DNA of 10,866 bases from JAEWSN01 sp038249175 (GCA_038249175.1 JBBRWP010000096.1:1-10866); one strand, 5' to 3'; shown: positions 1 through 6,926, counted from the stretch's first letter. Numbers and translations: made by a program. The notes: generated from the sequence alone by a model not told the origin.

Positions 1-562
1 TAAGGGAGATTACCTCTGAGAGACGGAGCCCGCACTCATAAAGTATCATCACAAGCAACTGATCTCTTAGTGTGTTTTGGGGCTTGTTCCGGAGGTATTC
101 GATGATATTACGGAACTCCGTATCCTCAATAATTTCAATCATTGCCCGTTTTGCACGGGGTAATTTGATTTGAGTGACAGAGATGTCGTGGATACACTCT
201 TCCTGATACATCCATGTCAGCCAAATTTTAATTGCCCGAACGTATGTCTGTAGGCTTTTTGATGAGATGCCATCTTCCGACTCCTGGGCAAGACCGCTCC
301 ACTTCTTGATGTCGCGCAAGTGCATGATATAGCGTTGTATGTGCACTTTTGTCAATTCCGAGGCATCTTCAACGCCTTGCTCCTGCAAGAACACAATTAA
401 TCGGTTAATATTTTCGGTATAGTAGATGATGGTCTTCTTTGAATTGTTGCGACACGCCTGCTCCAGTAAGAAGCCTTCCCTGAGTTTTTCCAATGACATA
501 ACGTGTTTAGTAGAATGTGACATTTTGTTACCATTGGGTGTTGAATCTTGAATTCTTGCCAT
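1..562 (-). CDS. Tyrosine recombinase (phage-integrase family), 5' part only
   Basis: 187 codons are visible, from an ATG at 562 to the left window edge with no stop, so the gene is partial at its 3' end. Residues about 25-125 resemble the N-terminal SAM-like core-binding domain (an LxxYxxNIxRLxxFLQEQG-like helix, then a run with Y107 and W114). The catalytic domain starts near residue 145 and reaches box I, GLRLSEVISL, whose R180 should be the first catalytic arginine of the family. The later H-x-x-R and tyrosine boxes lie outside the window. The ATG is chosen because TCCTCC (568-573) gives GGAGGA on the coding strand, 5 nt upstream; M14 and M22 are weaker alternatives. Such enzymes cut and rejoin DNA through a phosphotyrosine. 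Its position beside tRNA-Lys and behind short direct repeats suggests an integrative element or a transposon of the tyrosine-recombinase type. Which of these cannot be decided from this fragment. Confidence 0.9.
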   Translation of the reverse strand, partial: MARIQDSTPNGNKMSHSTKHVMSLEKLREGFLLEQACRNNSKKTIIYYTENINRLIVFLQEQGVEDASELTKVHIQRYIMHLRDIKKWSGLAQESEDGISSKSLQTYVRAIKIWLTWMYQEECIHDISVTQIKLPRAKRAMIEIIEDTEFRNIIEYLRNKPQNTLRDQLLVMILYECGLRLSEVISL

Positions 563-591
563 GACTTTCCTCCGTTGAAGGAAATTATTTA

Positions 592-640
592 GAATCAGGG
601 TGTCTAAGAGTCAGGGTGCCAATTTCGAATCAGGGTGTCT
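592..640. repeat. Three short direct repeats upstream of the recombinase gene
   Basis: The motif GAATCAGGGTGTCT occurs exactly at 592-605 and 627-640, and as the variant GAGTCAGGGTGCC at 608-620. The copies start 16 and 19 bp apart and end about 20 bp before the recombinase ribosome site. By analogy with arm sites of integrases or terminal repeats of transposons they may be binding sites for the recombinase. That role is inferred only from position and repetition. Confidence 0.6.
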
Positions 641-646
641 ACTCCC

Positions 647-688
647 AAAAAATAGAAAACGCCTGTAACTATTTCGTTACAGGCGTTT
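647..688 (-). terminator. Intrinsic terminator of the tRNA-Lys transcript
   Basis: A perfect 13-bp stem (657-669 with 676-688, core CGCCTGTAAC/GTTACAGGCG) encloses a 6-nt loop. Read on the minus strand it is followed by TCTATTTTTT (656-647). It lies 10 nt after the tRNA 3' end, so it should end the tRNA transcript and insulate the recombinase gene from it. Confidence 0.85.
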
Positions 689-698
689 CATACGATTC

Positions 699-774
699 TG
701 GTGATCCATCGGAGGCTCGAACTCCGGACACCTTGATTAAAAGTCAAGTGCTCTACCAGCTGAGCTAATGAATC
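699..774 (-). tRNA. tRNA-Lys (anticodon UUU)
   Basis: The 76-nt minus-strand sequence folds as a complete cloverleaf. The acceptor is GATTCAT paired with ATGGATC (one G-U), followed by discriminator A and an encoded CCA. The D-arm contains AGCTGGTAGAGC. The anticodon stem CTTGA/TCAAG has loop CTTTTAA, so the anticodon is TTT, reading lysine AAA/AAG. The T-arm has the standard GTTCGAG loop. No defects are visible. Its 3' end faces the recombinase gene, as is common where integrases use tRNA genes as attachment sites. Confidence 0.97.
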
Positions 775-887
775 GCACTTCCAAACGAATTTCCCTTTTA
801 TTCCTCTGATTCTTAAAATCCTGATCTTTTGAAATCCTGATTCTTTGAAACCTTGAAGTTCGTCCGGGATGTTTCGTCGGCTTATGT

Positions 888-916
888 ATTATAGCATCGA
901 TTCCGGGATGATGCAA
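888..916 (-). promoter_or_regulatory. Probable sigma-70 promoter of tRNA-Lys
   Basis: On the minus strand a perfect -10 TATAAT (888-893) lies 17 bp downstream of TTGCAT (911-916), a partial -35. Transcription would begin near 881 and make a leader of roughly 105 nt before the tRNA 5' end at 774. That leader (about 805-860) contains three imperfect copies of a 16-17-nt unit around CCTGATTCTTTGAAA. Confidence 0.6.
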
Positions 917-1016
917 CCGGTTTTTTACGAGATTTCAGGATGAACATAAATTGGTAATTTTGCCTGTAAAGCAGTGGCTTTCTCAGTTCTGCTGACTTTT
1001 ATTATGACATAACTGA
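917..1016. other. Non-coding spacer with a nested inverted repeat
   Basis: No reading frame here looks coding. The notable structure is CTCAGTT (982-988) paired with AACTGAG (1011-1017), with a nested near-palindrome TTATGACATAA (1002-1012). It directly abuts the first 22-bp tandem repeat and may belong to the same structure. The rest of the spacer (917-981) shows no recognisable signal. Confidence 0.35.
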
Positions 1017-1126
1017 GTAATGCACGGGTTACCTAAGAATAACACACGGGTTGCCTAAGAGTAACTCACGGGTTGCCGAAGAGTAACTCACGGGTTGCCG
1101 AAGAATAACATGCGGATTGACTAAAA
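1017..1126. repeat. Five 22-bp tandem repeats
   Basis: Five head-to-tail units of exactly 22 bp lie at 1017-1038, 1039-1060, 1061-1082, 1083-1104 and 1105-1126. The conserved core is CACGGGTTGCC followed by a GAAGA or TAAGA tail. Units 3 and 4 are identical and unit 5 is degenerate; a sixth begins at 1127 but breaks off at the cupin terminator. Two helical turns per unit would put each core on the same face of the DNA. The layout resembles nested terminal repeats of some insertion sequences (the IS21 family is one known example), but no transposase is adjacent. It could also be an array of regulator-binding sites. It is not a CRISPR, because there are no spacers. Confidence 0.8.
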
Positions 1127-1163
1127 ATAACACAGGACGGTTTCCGCCAATCGAAAACCGTCC
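1122..1163 (-). terminator. Terminator of the cupin gene
   Basis: A 9-bp stem GGACGGTTT (1135-1143) / AAACCGTCC (1155-1163) with an 11-nt loop lies 20 nt beyond the cupin stop. It is followed on the minus strand by TGTGTTATTTTT. The U tract is interrupted, so termination may be incomplete. Confidence 0.65.
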
Positions 1164-1182
1164 CGAATACTGTTATTAAAAC

Positions 1183-1533
1183 CTACTTGTAAACTTCCAT
1201 CACAAGCAATTTCATATCCTTGTCAGAGTCGTTAACAATGCCATGAGATCCGAATGGCGGGTTCACAATGACATCCCCGGATGTAACCCGTTGGGTTTCC
1301 CCGTTTACGGTCATTACACCGTCGCCTTCCAAAACCATGTACAGTTCCTCATCTTCGCCGTGCGGGTGCAAACCGATTGTAACGCCGGCCGGCAACACGG
1401 TGTAGTTCAGGAAGCGGATATTGGTTTTAAAGTCTTCTCTTGTAAACAGGCTGACATGCTGTGCTGTGCCAATGCCGTCATGTATCTTGTCTACGTCTTC
1501 AAGTGGGGTTGTTAAGTAATTTCGTACCATCAT
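1183..1533 (-). CDS. Small single-domain cupin protein
   Basis: 116 aa from the start chosen here; an in-frame ATG at 1560 would give 125 aa. Both cupin motifs are present. Motif 1 is GLHPHGEDEELYMVLEG, with metal ligands H-x-H and a following Glu. Motif 2 is GDVIVNPPFGSHGIVN, with the final His. Together they make a single beta-barrel expected to bind one divalent metal. Such proteins act as sugar isomerases, small oxygenases or ligand sensors; the substrate cannot be told from sequence. The start at 1533 is preferred because, from memory, relatives begin close to the MVRNYL segment, and a GGAGAAG lies 8 nt upstream. The region before 1560 carries an almost identical ribosome-site copy. It has no signal peptide, is probably cytoplasmic, and appears monocistronic with its own terminator. 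Confidence 0.88.
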   Translation of the reverse strand: MMVRNYLTTPLEDVDKIHDGIGTAQHVSLFTREDFKTNIRFLNYTVLPAGVTIGLHPHGEDEELYMVLEGDGVMTVNGETQRVTSGDVIVNPPFGSHGIVNDSDKDMKLLVMEVYK

Positions 1534-1541
1534 TTTTATCA

Positions 1542-1587
1542 CTTCTCCATCTGTTTTCATGAAGGTTTGCTTCTCCGTCCGTTTTCA
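1542..1587. repeat. Duplicated ribosome-binding segment at the cupin start
   Basis: CTTCTCCATCTGTTTTCA (1542-1559) recurs as CTTCTCCGTCCGTTTTCA (1570-1587), 28 bp away and with two mismatches. Read on the minus strand both copies carry GGAGAAG. This gives the cupin two alternative ribosome sites and two possible starts (1533 or 1560). Confidence 0.6.
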
Positions 1588-1619
1588 CGGGAAATTATGT
1601 GTCGCTTTTTCACAAAAAG

Positions 1620-1667
1620 TTCAACCTTCAACGTCAACCTTCAACCTTCAACCGTCAACTTTCGACT
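1620..1667. repeat. Seven-copy heptamer microsatellite
   Basis: About seven tandem copies of TTCAACC/GTCAACC (one copy is 6 nt, the last two are diverged) lie in the gap between the aldo/keto reductase stop and the cupin. They are non-coding and low-complexity. No clear hairpin terminator for the reductase was found in 1561-1725. Confidence 0.65.
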
Positions 1668-1725
1668 GCTTTGTGTGCGACAACCCATCAGTTCTCCATC
1701 TTTTTTGGATGGTCCATGGTTCAAC

Positions 1726-2724
1726 CTAAACTGAACCCTTCAAAATCACATCGATCCGGTTTAACTCATCCTCAGAGAACGCCAAATTTTCAATCGTCCT
1801 CACATTTTCTTCAACCTGTTCCACCTTGCTGGCACCAATCAGGGCCGAAGTGACCAAGCCTTTACGAAGCACCCAGGCCAAGGCCATCTGTGCCATGCTT
1901 TGGCCACGGTCTGCAGCGATTTTTGCCAGCAATATCACCTTGTCCACTTTTTCTTTTGTGATATTGTTTGCCTTCAAAAATCCTGTGGCACTGGCAGCAC
2001 GGGAATCTTCGGGAATGCCCTTCAGATATTTATTGGTCAGTAAGCCTTGGGCCAGCGGACAGAATGCGATACTGCCTATGCCTTCTTCAGTCAGGAAGTT
2101 TTGCAAATCGCCTTCTATCCAGCGTTCAAACAGGGAATAAGAGGGTTGGTGAATGAAGCAGGGTGTGCCAAGTTTTTTTAAGATGGCAGCGGCTTCTTTT
2201 GTTTTTTCAGCACTGTAGCTGGAAATGCCCACATAAAGTGCTTTCCCCTGACGAACGATGCTGTCCAGGGCACCCATCGTCTCTTCTAAGGGGGTTTCGG
2301 GATCCATGCGGTGTGAATAGAAGATGTCCACATAATCCAGCCCCATACGTTGCAGGCTTTGGTCCAGACTGGATATCAGGTACTTTCTGGATCCGAAATC
2401 TCCATAAGGACCCGGCCACATATAATAGCCGGCTTTGGAGGAAATAATCAGTTCATCGCGATAGCCTTTAAAGTCTGTTTTGAAAATTCTTCCAAAGTTT
2501 TCCTCGGCTGAACCGGGTGGTGGGCCATAATTGTTGGCGAGGTCGAAATGGGTAATACCCAGATCAAACGCTCTTCGTAAAATAGCGCGCTGGTTTTCCA
2601 TTTTGTCCACGCCGCCAAAATTGTGCCACAAGCCCAATGAGATGGCAGGCAATTTCAGTCCACTCTTACCGCAACGGTTGTATTGCATCGTTTCATACCT
2701 TTTCTCACTTGCTAAATAAGCCAT
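1726..2724 (-). CDS. yghZ: Aldo/keto reductase, YghZ / L-glyceraldehyde-3-phosphate reductase type (AKR14)
   Basis: 332 aa from the chosen start. It reads nearly collinear with E. coli YghZ as I remember it, including the MQYNRCGKSGLKLP opening, SLGLWHNFG and the FDLANNYGPPPGSAEENFG block. The AKR catalytic tetrad is visible as D61, Y66, K97 (SSKAG) and H138 (YSHR). The C-terminal NADP-binding stretch ALIGASKVEQVEEN is also intact. The family reduces aldehydes with NADPH; YghZ reduces L-glyceraldehyde 3-phosphate and methylglyoxal, a detoxifying role. The start at 2724 is preferred over an ATG at 2745 because AGGAG (CTCCT at 2732-2736) lies 7 nt upstream and the protein then begins like YghZ. 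It lacks about ten C-terminal residues of the E. coli protein. It is soluble, cytoplasmic and divergent from the GH3 gene. Confidence 0.93.
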   Translation of the reverse strand: MAYLASEKRYETMQYNRCGKSGLKLPAISLGLWHNFGGVDKMENQRAILRRAFDLGITHFDLANNYGPPPGSAEENFGRIFKTDFKGYRDELIISSKAGYYMWPGPYGDFGSRKYLISSLDQSLQRMGLDYVDIFYSHRMDPETPLEETMGALDSIVRQGKALYVGISSYSAEKTKEAAAILKKLGTPCFIHQPSYSLFERWIEGDLQNFLTEEGIGSIAFCPLAQGLLTNKYLKGIPEDSRAASATGFLKANNITKEKVDKVILLAKIAADRGQSMAQMALAWVLRKGLVTSALIGASKVEQVEENVRTIENLAFSEDELNRIDVILKGSV

Positions 2725-2789
2725 ATTAATACTCCTCTCGTTCATAAAGACATATTTTCAGACAAGCCCTAAAACAGACTGTCTATGCC

Positions 2790-2816
2790 ATTATCTTACC
2801 ACTTTTCAACGGTCAA
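2790..2816 (-). promoter_or_regulatory. Candidate promoter for the aldo/keto reductase
   Basis: On the minus strand TTGACC (2811-2816) and GATAAT (2790-2795) are separated by 15 bp. That is short, but both hexamers are good. A near-palindromic ATTATAAT at 2851-2858 offers an alternative -10 readable on either strand. The short dyad AGACTGTCT (2777-2785) lies just downstream of the -10. Confidence 0.4.
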
Positions 2817-2890
2817 AGCTGTTTTTTGATGGTATTCAGTTTTCCAATCCATTATAATGTACCCAGTGGGCTGAACACATGGTACACCTA

Positions 2891-2921
2891 TTGATTGAAG
2901 CCGTTATTCTAGTGTTATAAG
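2891..2921 (+). promoter_or_regulatory. Candidate extended -10 promoter for the GH3 gene
   Basis: TGTTATAAG (2913-2921) is an extended -10 element. Upstream TTGATT (2891-2896, 19-bp spacer) or TTGAAG (2895-2900, 15-bp spacer) could serve as a weak -35. The start codon at 2950 follows AAAGGGG, a good ribosome site about 6 nt away. Confidence 0.45.
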
Positions 2922-2949
2922 ATGAACCCGTTAAAGAAAGGGGATCCCA

Positions 2950-5193
2950 ATGGATATTCAATACAAAAACCCTGCCCTGTCCGCCGAAGAACGTACCGAA
3001 AACCTCTTAGCGCAGATGACACTGGAAGAAAAGATTGGCCAGATGACACAGGTGGCTTTCAGCACGGTGCCTAAAGATGAGGCGGAAATGTGGGCCGGCA
3101 CCAAATTTGCAGGTTCTTTTTTGCACGTCTTAGGCGATGACGCCCGTCACTTGCAAGACCTGGCCATGCAAACCCGCTTGCAAATTCCCCTCATCTTCGG
3201 TATTGATGCTATCCATGGCCATGGTTTGCACAAAGGGGCCACCATCTTTCCGACGCAGCTGGCGGCCGCCTGTTCTTTCAATGCAGACCTGGTGGAGCAG
3301 ATGGGGCGGGCCACCGCAAAAGAAGTGGCGGCAGATGGCCTGCACTGGACTTTTTCTCCGGTCTTGTGCAATGGCAGAGACCTGCGTTGGGGACGCATTA
3401 ACGAAACGTTTGGCGAAGACCCCTACCTCATTGGCGTGATGGCGTCAGCCATTATTCGCGGCTATCAGGGCAAGAGCCTAAAAGACGACGACACAATCCT
3501 GGCCTGTGCAAAGCATTATATCGCCTATGGTGAATCGGTTGGCGGCCGCGATGCTTATGATACCGCTATCAGCTTGCGTAAGGTCAAAGAAACCTTTTTG
3601 CCCCCTTTTGCAAAAGCTGTGGAAGCCGGCTGTGCTACCTTTATGACCGGATACCTGCCGGTAGATGGTGTGCCTATCACGGCCAGCAAGGTCACAGTAC
3701 GTGGTCTTTTAAAAGATGAACTCGGCTTCAACGGTTTTGTTGTGACCGATTGGAACAATGTTGGCAATCTGTGCGGCATGCAGCAGGTGGCCAGGAATAT
3801 AGAAGAAGCCGCAACGATGGCTGTGGCCGCCGGCAACGACATGATGATGACCACCAATGAATTCTGGGCAGCAGCCATTGCATGTGTGCAGGCTGGCACC
3901 ATTCCAATTTCCTGGATTGATGATGCGGTGTGCCGTATTCTCTATATCAAGTTTTCCATGGGTTTATTTGAAAAAGTGCTGAAAAAAACAATACCGGATC
4001 CGTCAATTTTTTCCTGCCCGGAACACCTGGCGTTGAACTTGAAACTGGCCAGAGAATCTGTTGTGCTGCTGGAAAACAAGGGCGTATTGCCGCTGAGAAA
4101 AACAACGAAGTTGATAAGCGTTGTCGGACCGAATGCAGATGATATCTTTGCCCAGTACGGCGATTGGACCTACTTTACCCATCCAGACCCGAATTTCGCA
4201 ACCGAGCCGGCCATGCCATACAAAACCATGCTGACCGGTATCAAAGAATTGGCAGAGGCACATAACGTCGCTGTAACGCACTATCAGGGCTGCACCGTTA
4301 TGGACACGGTAGACCTGACAAACTTCCCGCCTTTCATACAGGAAGTCCTAGCGACCCGTTCCGATTACATGACGGGCGACAACGATGCCTTAATAGAAGA
4401 AGCCGTCTGTGGCGCAGCCGATGCGGATATTATTGTGGCCGTGATGGGCGATTGTATCTTCCAAAACGGTGAATTTAAGGATCGCGGTAATCTGGACCTG
4501 CCGGTTGTGCAACAGCGCCTGTTGGAAGGTTTGAAAGCCACCGGTAAGCCGTTGGTGGTTATTCTGGTAAACGGTAAGCCGCTGACAGTGCCGTGGATCA
4601 AAGAAAATGTGGATGCTCTCCTGGAAACCTTTAATTCCGGTATGTTTGGCGGTCAGGCGGCAGCAGAAGTATTGTTTGGCGACGTGAATCCCTCAGGACG
4701 TCTCCCAATTTCCTTTGCCCACCACGTGGGTCAGCTGCCGGTCTACTACAACCAAATGCCCGGCTGGCATGGTGGGAAATACATGGATTTGCCGCTGGAG
4801 CCCTTATACACCTTTGGTTATGGCCTGGGCTATTCGCTGTTTTTTTATGGTGAACCAATGCTTTCACACAAAACATGCACCAAAGAAGACACTGTGACAG
4901 TTTCCGTTGATGTGACCAATACCGGAAAAATGGATGGCTTCGAAGTTGTGCAGGCGTACATTCGGGATGATGTCGCCAGCCGTGTCACGCCGGTGCTGCA
5001 GTTCAAAGGCTTCCAAAAAGTGTGGATAAAGGCAGGGGAGACAAGGAAAATTGACATTGCTCTGCCTGTGAAGGAGTGGACACTGGTAGATGAAGATTTG
5101 AAGTATGTGGTAGAACCAGGTCTGTTCAAGATTTTTGTAGGACCGGATGCCAGAATGTCTTCTCTACAGATGACGGAGGTTGTTTGTGAGTAG
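2950..5193 (+). CDS. Glycoside hydrolase family 3 beta-glucosidase-like enzyme
   Basis: 747 aa, full length for the three-domain GH3 type. The N-terminal TIM barrel (about 1-340) shows GIDAIHG (D86), LRWGRINETFGEDP (R146-R149), AKHYIAYGES (K188-H189) and the nucleophile motif VVTDWNN with D267. The alpha/beta sandwich domain (about 365-625) contains VMGDCIFQNGEFKDRGNLDLP; E508 lies where the acid/base is expected by comparison with BglX. GRLPISF and PLYTFGYGLGYS lead into a C-terminal fibronectin-III-like domain (about 650-740). There is no signal peptide or membrane helix, so it should hydrolyse imported oligosaccharides in the cytoplasm. The usual activity is removal of terminal beta-glucose or xylose; exact specificity is not readable. 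The gene appears monocistronic. Confidence 0.95.
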   Translation: MDIQYKNPALSAEERTENLLAQMTLEEKIGQMTQVAFSTVPKDEAEMWAGTKFAGSFLHVLGDDARHLQDLAMQTRLQIPLIFGIDAIHGHGLHKGATIFPTQLAAACSFNADLVEQMGRATAKEVAADGLHWTFSPVLCNGRDLRWGRINETFGEDPYLIGVMASAIIRGYQGKSLKDDDTILACAKHYIAYGESVGGRDAYDTAISLRKVKETFLPPFAKAVEAGCATFMTGYLPVDGVPITASKVTVRGLLKDELGFNGFVVTDWNNVGNLCGMQQVARNIEEAATMAVAAGNDMMMTTNEFWAAAIACVQAGTIPISWIDDAVCRILYIKFSMGLFEKVLKKTIPDPSIFSCPEHLALNLKLARESVVLLENKGVLPLRKTTKLISVVGPNADDIFAQYGDWTYFTHPDPNFATEPAMPYKTMLTGIKELAEAHNVAVTHYQGCTVMDTVDLTNFPPFIQEVLATRSDYMTGDNDALIEEAVCGAADADIIVAVMGDCIFQNGEFKDRGNLDLPVVQQRLLEGLKATGKPLVVILVNGKPLTVPWIKENVDALLETFNSGMFGGQAAAEVLFGDVNPSGRLPISFAHHVGQLPVYYNQMPGWHGGKYMDLPLEPLYTFGYGLGYSLFFYGEPMLSHKTCTKEDTVTVSVDVTNTGKMDGFEVVQAYIRDDVASRVTPVLQFKGFQKVWIKAGETRKIDIALPVKEWTLVDEDLKYVVEPGLFKIFVGPDARMSSLQMTEVVCE

Positions 5194-5230
5194 GTGAAGG
5201 ACTGTTTCAAAAAAAGCTTGAAGAGTCATA

Positions 5231-5354
5231 CCACTACAGCGTGAGTTTGAATAATTCATTTTTATGATCCTTTATTTGTGCGGACTTACAACAAGTCAGA
5301 ATCCTCAAAAATGATGCTAGATTTGGCGTAAATATCGAAGTCACGCTGTAGTGA
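5231..5354. mobile_element. MITE-like element with terminal inverted repeats and TA flanks
   Basis: CACTACAGCGTGA (5232-5244) is perfectly inverted at 5341-5353, and similarity continues imperfectly for about 8 more bases inward. The 124-bp unit (5231-5354) is bounded on both sides by TA (5229-5230 and 5355-5356), fitting the TA target duplication of IS630/Tc1-mariner elements. It contains no coding frame, only a small internal hairpin GACTT/AAGTC. A MITE mobilised by a related transposase elsewhere is the simplest reading. A large regulatory hairpin is the alternative. Confidence 0.6.
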
Positions 5355-5388
5355 TACTTAATAAACGATTTATACAGACATAGACAAA

Positions 5389-5438
5389 CCCTTGTTGTCA
5401 GGTTTAAAGCGGACAACAAGGGCTTTATCATTTTATTT
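5389..5438 (+). terminator. Intrinsic terminator, probably of the GH3 gene
   Basis: An 11-bp perfect stem CCCTTGTTGTC (5389-5399) / GACAACAAGGG (5412-5422) with a 12-nt loop is followed on the plus strand by CTTTATCATTTTATTTT. It is weaker in the other direction but may also stop the convergent minus-strand operon ending at 5526. It is about 195 nt from the GH3 stop, the distance being largely the MITE-like insertion. The remaining gap up to 5525 shows nothing else clear. Confidence 0.75.
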
Positions 5439-5525
5439 TCTAATTGTGCTTTGTCCAGTGTTTTAGTTTTCGTTTCAGATTGTGGTAAAGCTTTGGGGTT
5501 TTTCTAGCGGGTTATTTATTTTGTA

Positions 5526-6926
5526 TTATGCTTGTGGCTTTCCGCAAAAGCCACAGAATCTTGAAGTGGCGTCTATCAGCTGGCCGCAATGAATGCAGAA
5601 TACTGGTTTTGCTGAGGGAGGGGCTTGGTGTGGTTGCTGCAACGGCTGGAAAGGGGCTTGCGATGGCTGCTGCAACGGCCGGAAAGGGGCTTGCGATGGC
5701 TGCTGCAACGGCTGGAAAGGGGCTTGATGTGGTTGCTGCAACGGCTGGAAAGGGGCTTGCGATGGCTGCTGCAACGGCTGGAAGGAGGCTTGAAGGGGTT
5801 GTTGTTGTGCCTGCTGTGGTGCGGATGCTAGCGGTGCTGCCTGGCCGTTGTTTGTGTGAACAAATGCGGCTGTTCCCGTCGGGAAAGAACCAGAAGGGGC
5901 CGGGTTTGATTCAGGCAACGTTGACGAAAAACCATGATCCAGCAAATCAGCCATATTTGAGATCAGCTGTTCGGGGGTGTAGGTTTGGTGGTTGGCCCAG
6001 GCGCGTCCATCGGGGGTTATTTCAAGCCGTACAAAGTGATTGGCCATGGCTGTGGGTGCAACAAAGAAATGGTCCATCCCCACTTTTCCATTCGCATTGG
6101 CCACAGCTACTTCAAAGCCGGCTGCAAACATCCATGTTCTCGTAAATTCAACACCTAAGGCAGTTCCAGCTTCGGCAAACAAGGCGACATCTGTGTTGTT
6201 GCCAGCTGTCTGGCCGTTTTCAATGAGACCCATACGTGTCAGCACGTCCATGTCTTGCTGAGCCATATCCAAGGGGTATTGGGACAGGCCGGGCATCAAC
6301 AACAAAAAGGATGGGAGCAGCCAACGGATATCCCGTGCAGCAATGGCATTTTTAAAAGAATCAAACAATTCGGGATAGGAAATAAAAGCGCGATTTCGCG
6401 GTTGATACTGCAAAAGGCTGGTGTAGGAAGCCCGCCGAAACGCATCTATGGTATGCAATACAAACAAAAATTCGGAAAGCGATACTTTCGGGGGAATATA
6501 GTTCGGCGAAGGCAGAGGTTCTTTGGTACCAAAGGAAGTACTCCACCAGGTGGCGTAGGCTTCTGTGTTCGGGAACAAGGTAATGAGGCAAAGACCTTCA
6601 TCTTCCAGGTGAAGGGCAACGAAATCTGCGCACACCTGCCGGTTTTGGCAAAGGGTCGATTCTTCGAAGGCGAGCATACCGCCGCCCAGTCGCTGTGTCA
6701 GCACGTGTTCCGGTGCGGCGAGAACCCGCACAGCCGCCAGCAATGCAGCATCGCCAAGCATCTCTGCACTGTCTTTTCCGTCAAGGGGCACACTTGCATC
6801 AGCCAGTCTGCAAATCTCCTGCAACGGCGACGAAGCACTGAGAGACAGTTTCAGGTTGCCGACGATCAGCTTTGCCAGGTCTCCACGCGTCAGTTCATAT
6901 CCTCTATATCCTTCAATTCTACTCAT
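5526..6926 (-). CDS. Unknown protein with Pro/Gln repeat linker and C-terminal zinc ribbon (last gene of toxin operon)
   Basis: 466 aa. Residues 1 to about 335 form a globular region I do not recognise, with mixed alpha/beta character and no signal peptide. Residues about 340-440 are low-complexity Pro/Gln, including five 11-residue repeats of the type QAPFQPLQQPS (379-433). The C terminus is a zinc ribbon with C444-x2-C447 and C458-x2-C461, the short double-knuckle form often tethered by flexible linkers. The ATG overlaps the stop of the preceding gene by 8 nt and has AAGGAG 6 nt upstream, so translation is probably coupled. Function is unknown. Position suggests an accessory role for the toxin: adaptor, chaperone, second immunity factor or secretion component. 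The linker plus ribbon implies a partner-binding tail. Confidence 0.85.
   Translation of the reverse strand: MSRIEGYRGYELTRGDLAKLIVGNLKLSLSASSPLQEICRLADASVPLDGKDSAEMLGDAALLAAVRVLAAPEHVLTQRLGGGMLAFEESTLCQNRQVCADFVALHLEDEGLCLITLFPNTEAYATWWSTSFGTKEPLPSPNYIPPKVSLSEFLFVLHTIDAFRRASYTSLLQYQPRNRAFISYPELFDSFKNAIAARDIRWLLPSFLLLMPGLSQYPLDMAQQDMDVLTRMGLIENGQTAGNNTDVALFAEAGTALGVEFTRTWMFAAGFEVAVANANGKVGMDHFFVAPTAMANHFVRLEITPDGRAWANHQTYTPEQLISNMADLLDHGFSSTLPESNPAPSGSFPTGTAAFVHTNNGQAAPLASAPQQAQQQPLQASFQPLQQPSQAPFQPLQQPHQAPFQPLQQPSQAPFRPLQQPSQAPFQPLQQPHQAPPSAKPVFCIHCGQLIDATSRFCGFCGKPQA
5628..5792 (-). repeat. Five in-frame 33-bp tandem repeats
   Basis: Five 33-bp units encode the 11-residue Q-A-x-F-x-P-L-Q-Q-P-S/H repeats of the 466-aa protein. 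Units differ mainly by a few bases (S or H at position 11, one Q-to-R at position 5, a leading unit with S in place of P). This indicates recent expansion with weak selection on sequence and conservation of the frame. Confidence 0.85.

Noticed and set aside
1017..1126. Possible CRISPR array
   Set aside because: The units are contiguous 22-mers with no unique spacers, and no cas genes are near.
2725..2745. Longer N terminus for the aldo/keto reductase (ATG at 2745)
   Set aside because: The ATG at 2724 has AGGAG 7 nt upstream and matches the YghZ start; the longer start would read through that ribosome site.
5528..6145. 205-codon plus-strand frame encoding Ala/Gly-rich repeats
   Set aside because: The apparent protein repeat is the complement of the 33-bp repeats in the 466-aa gene. 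No independent support.
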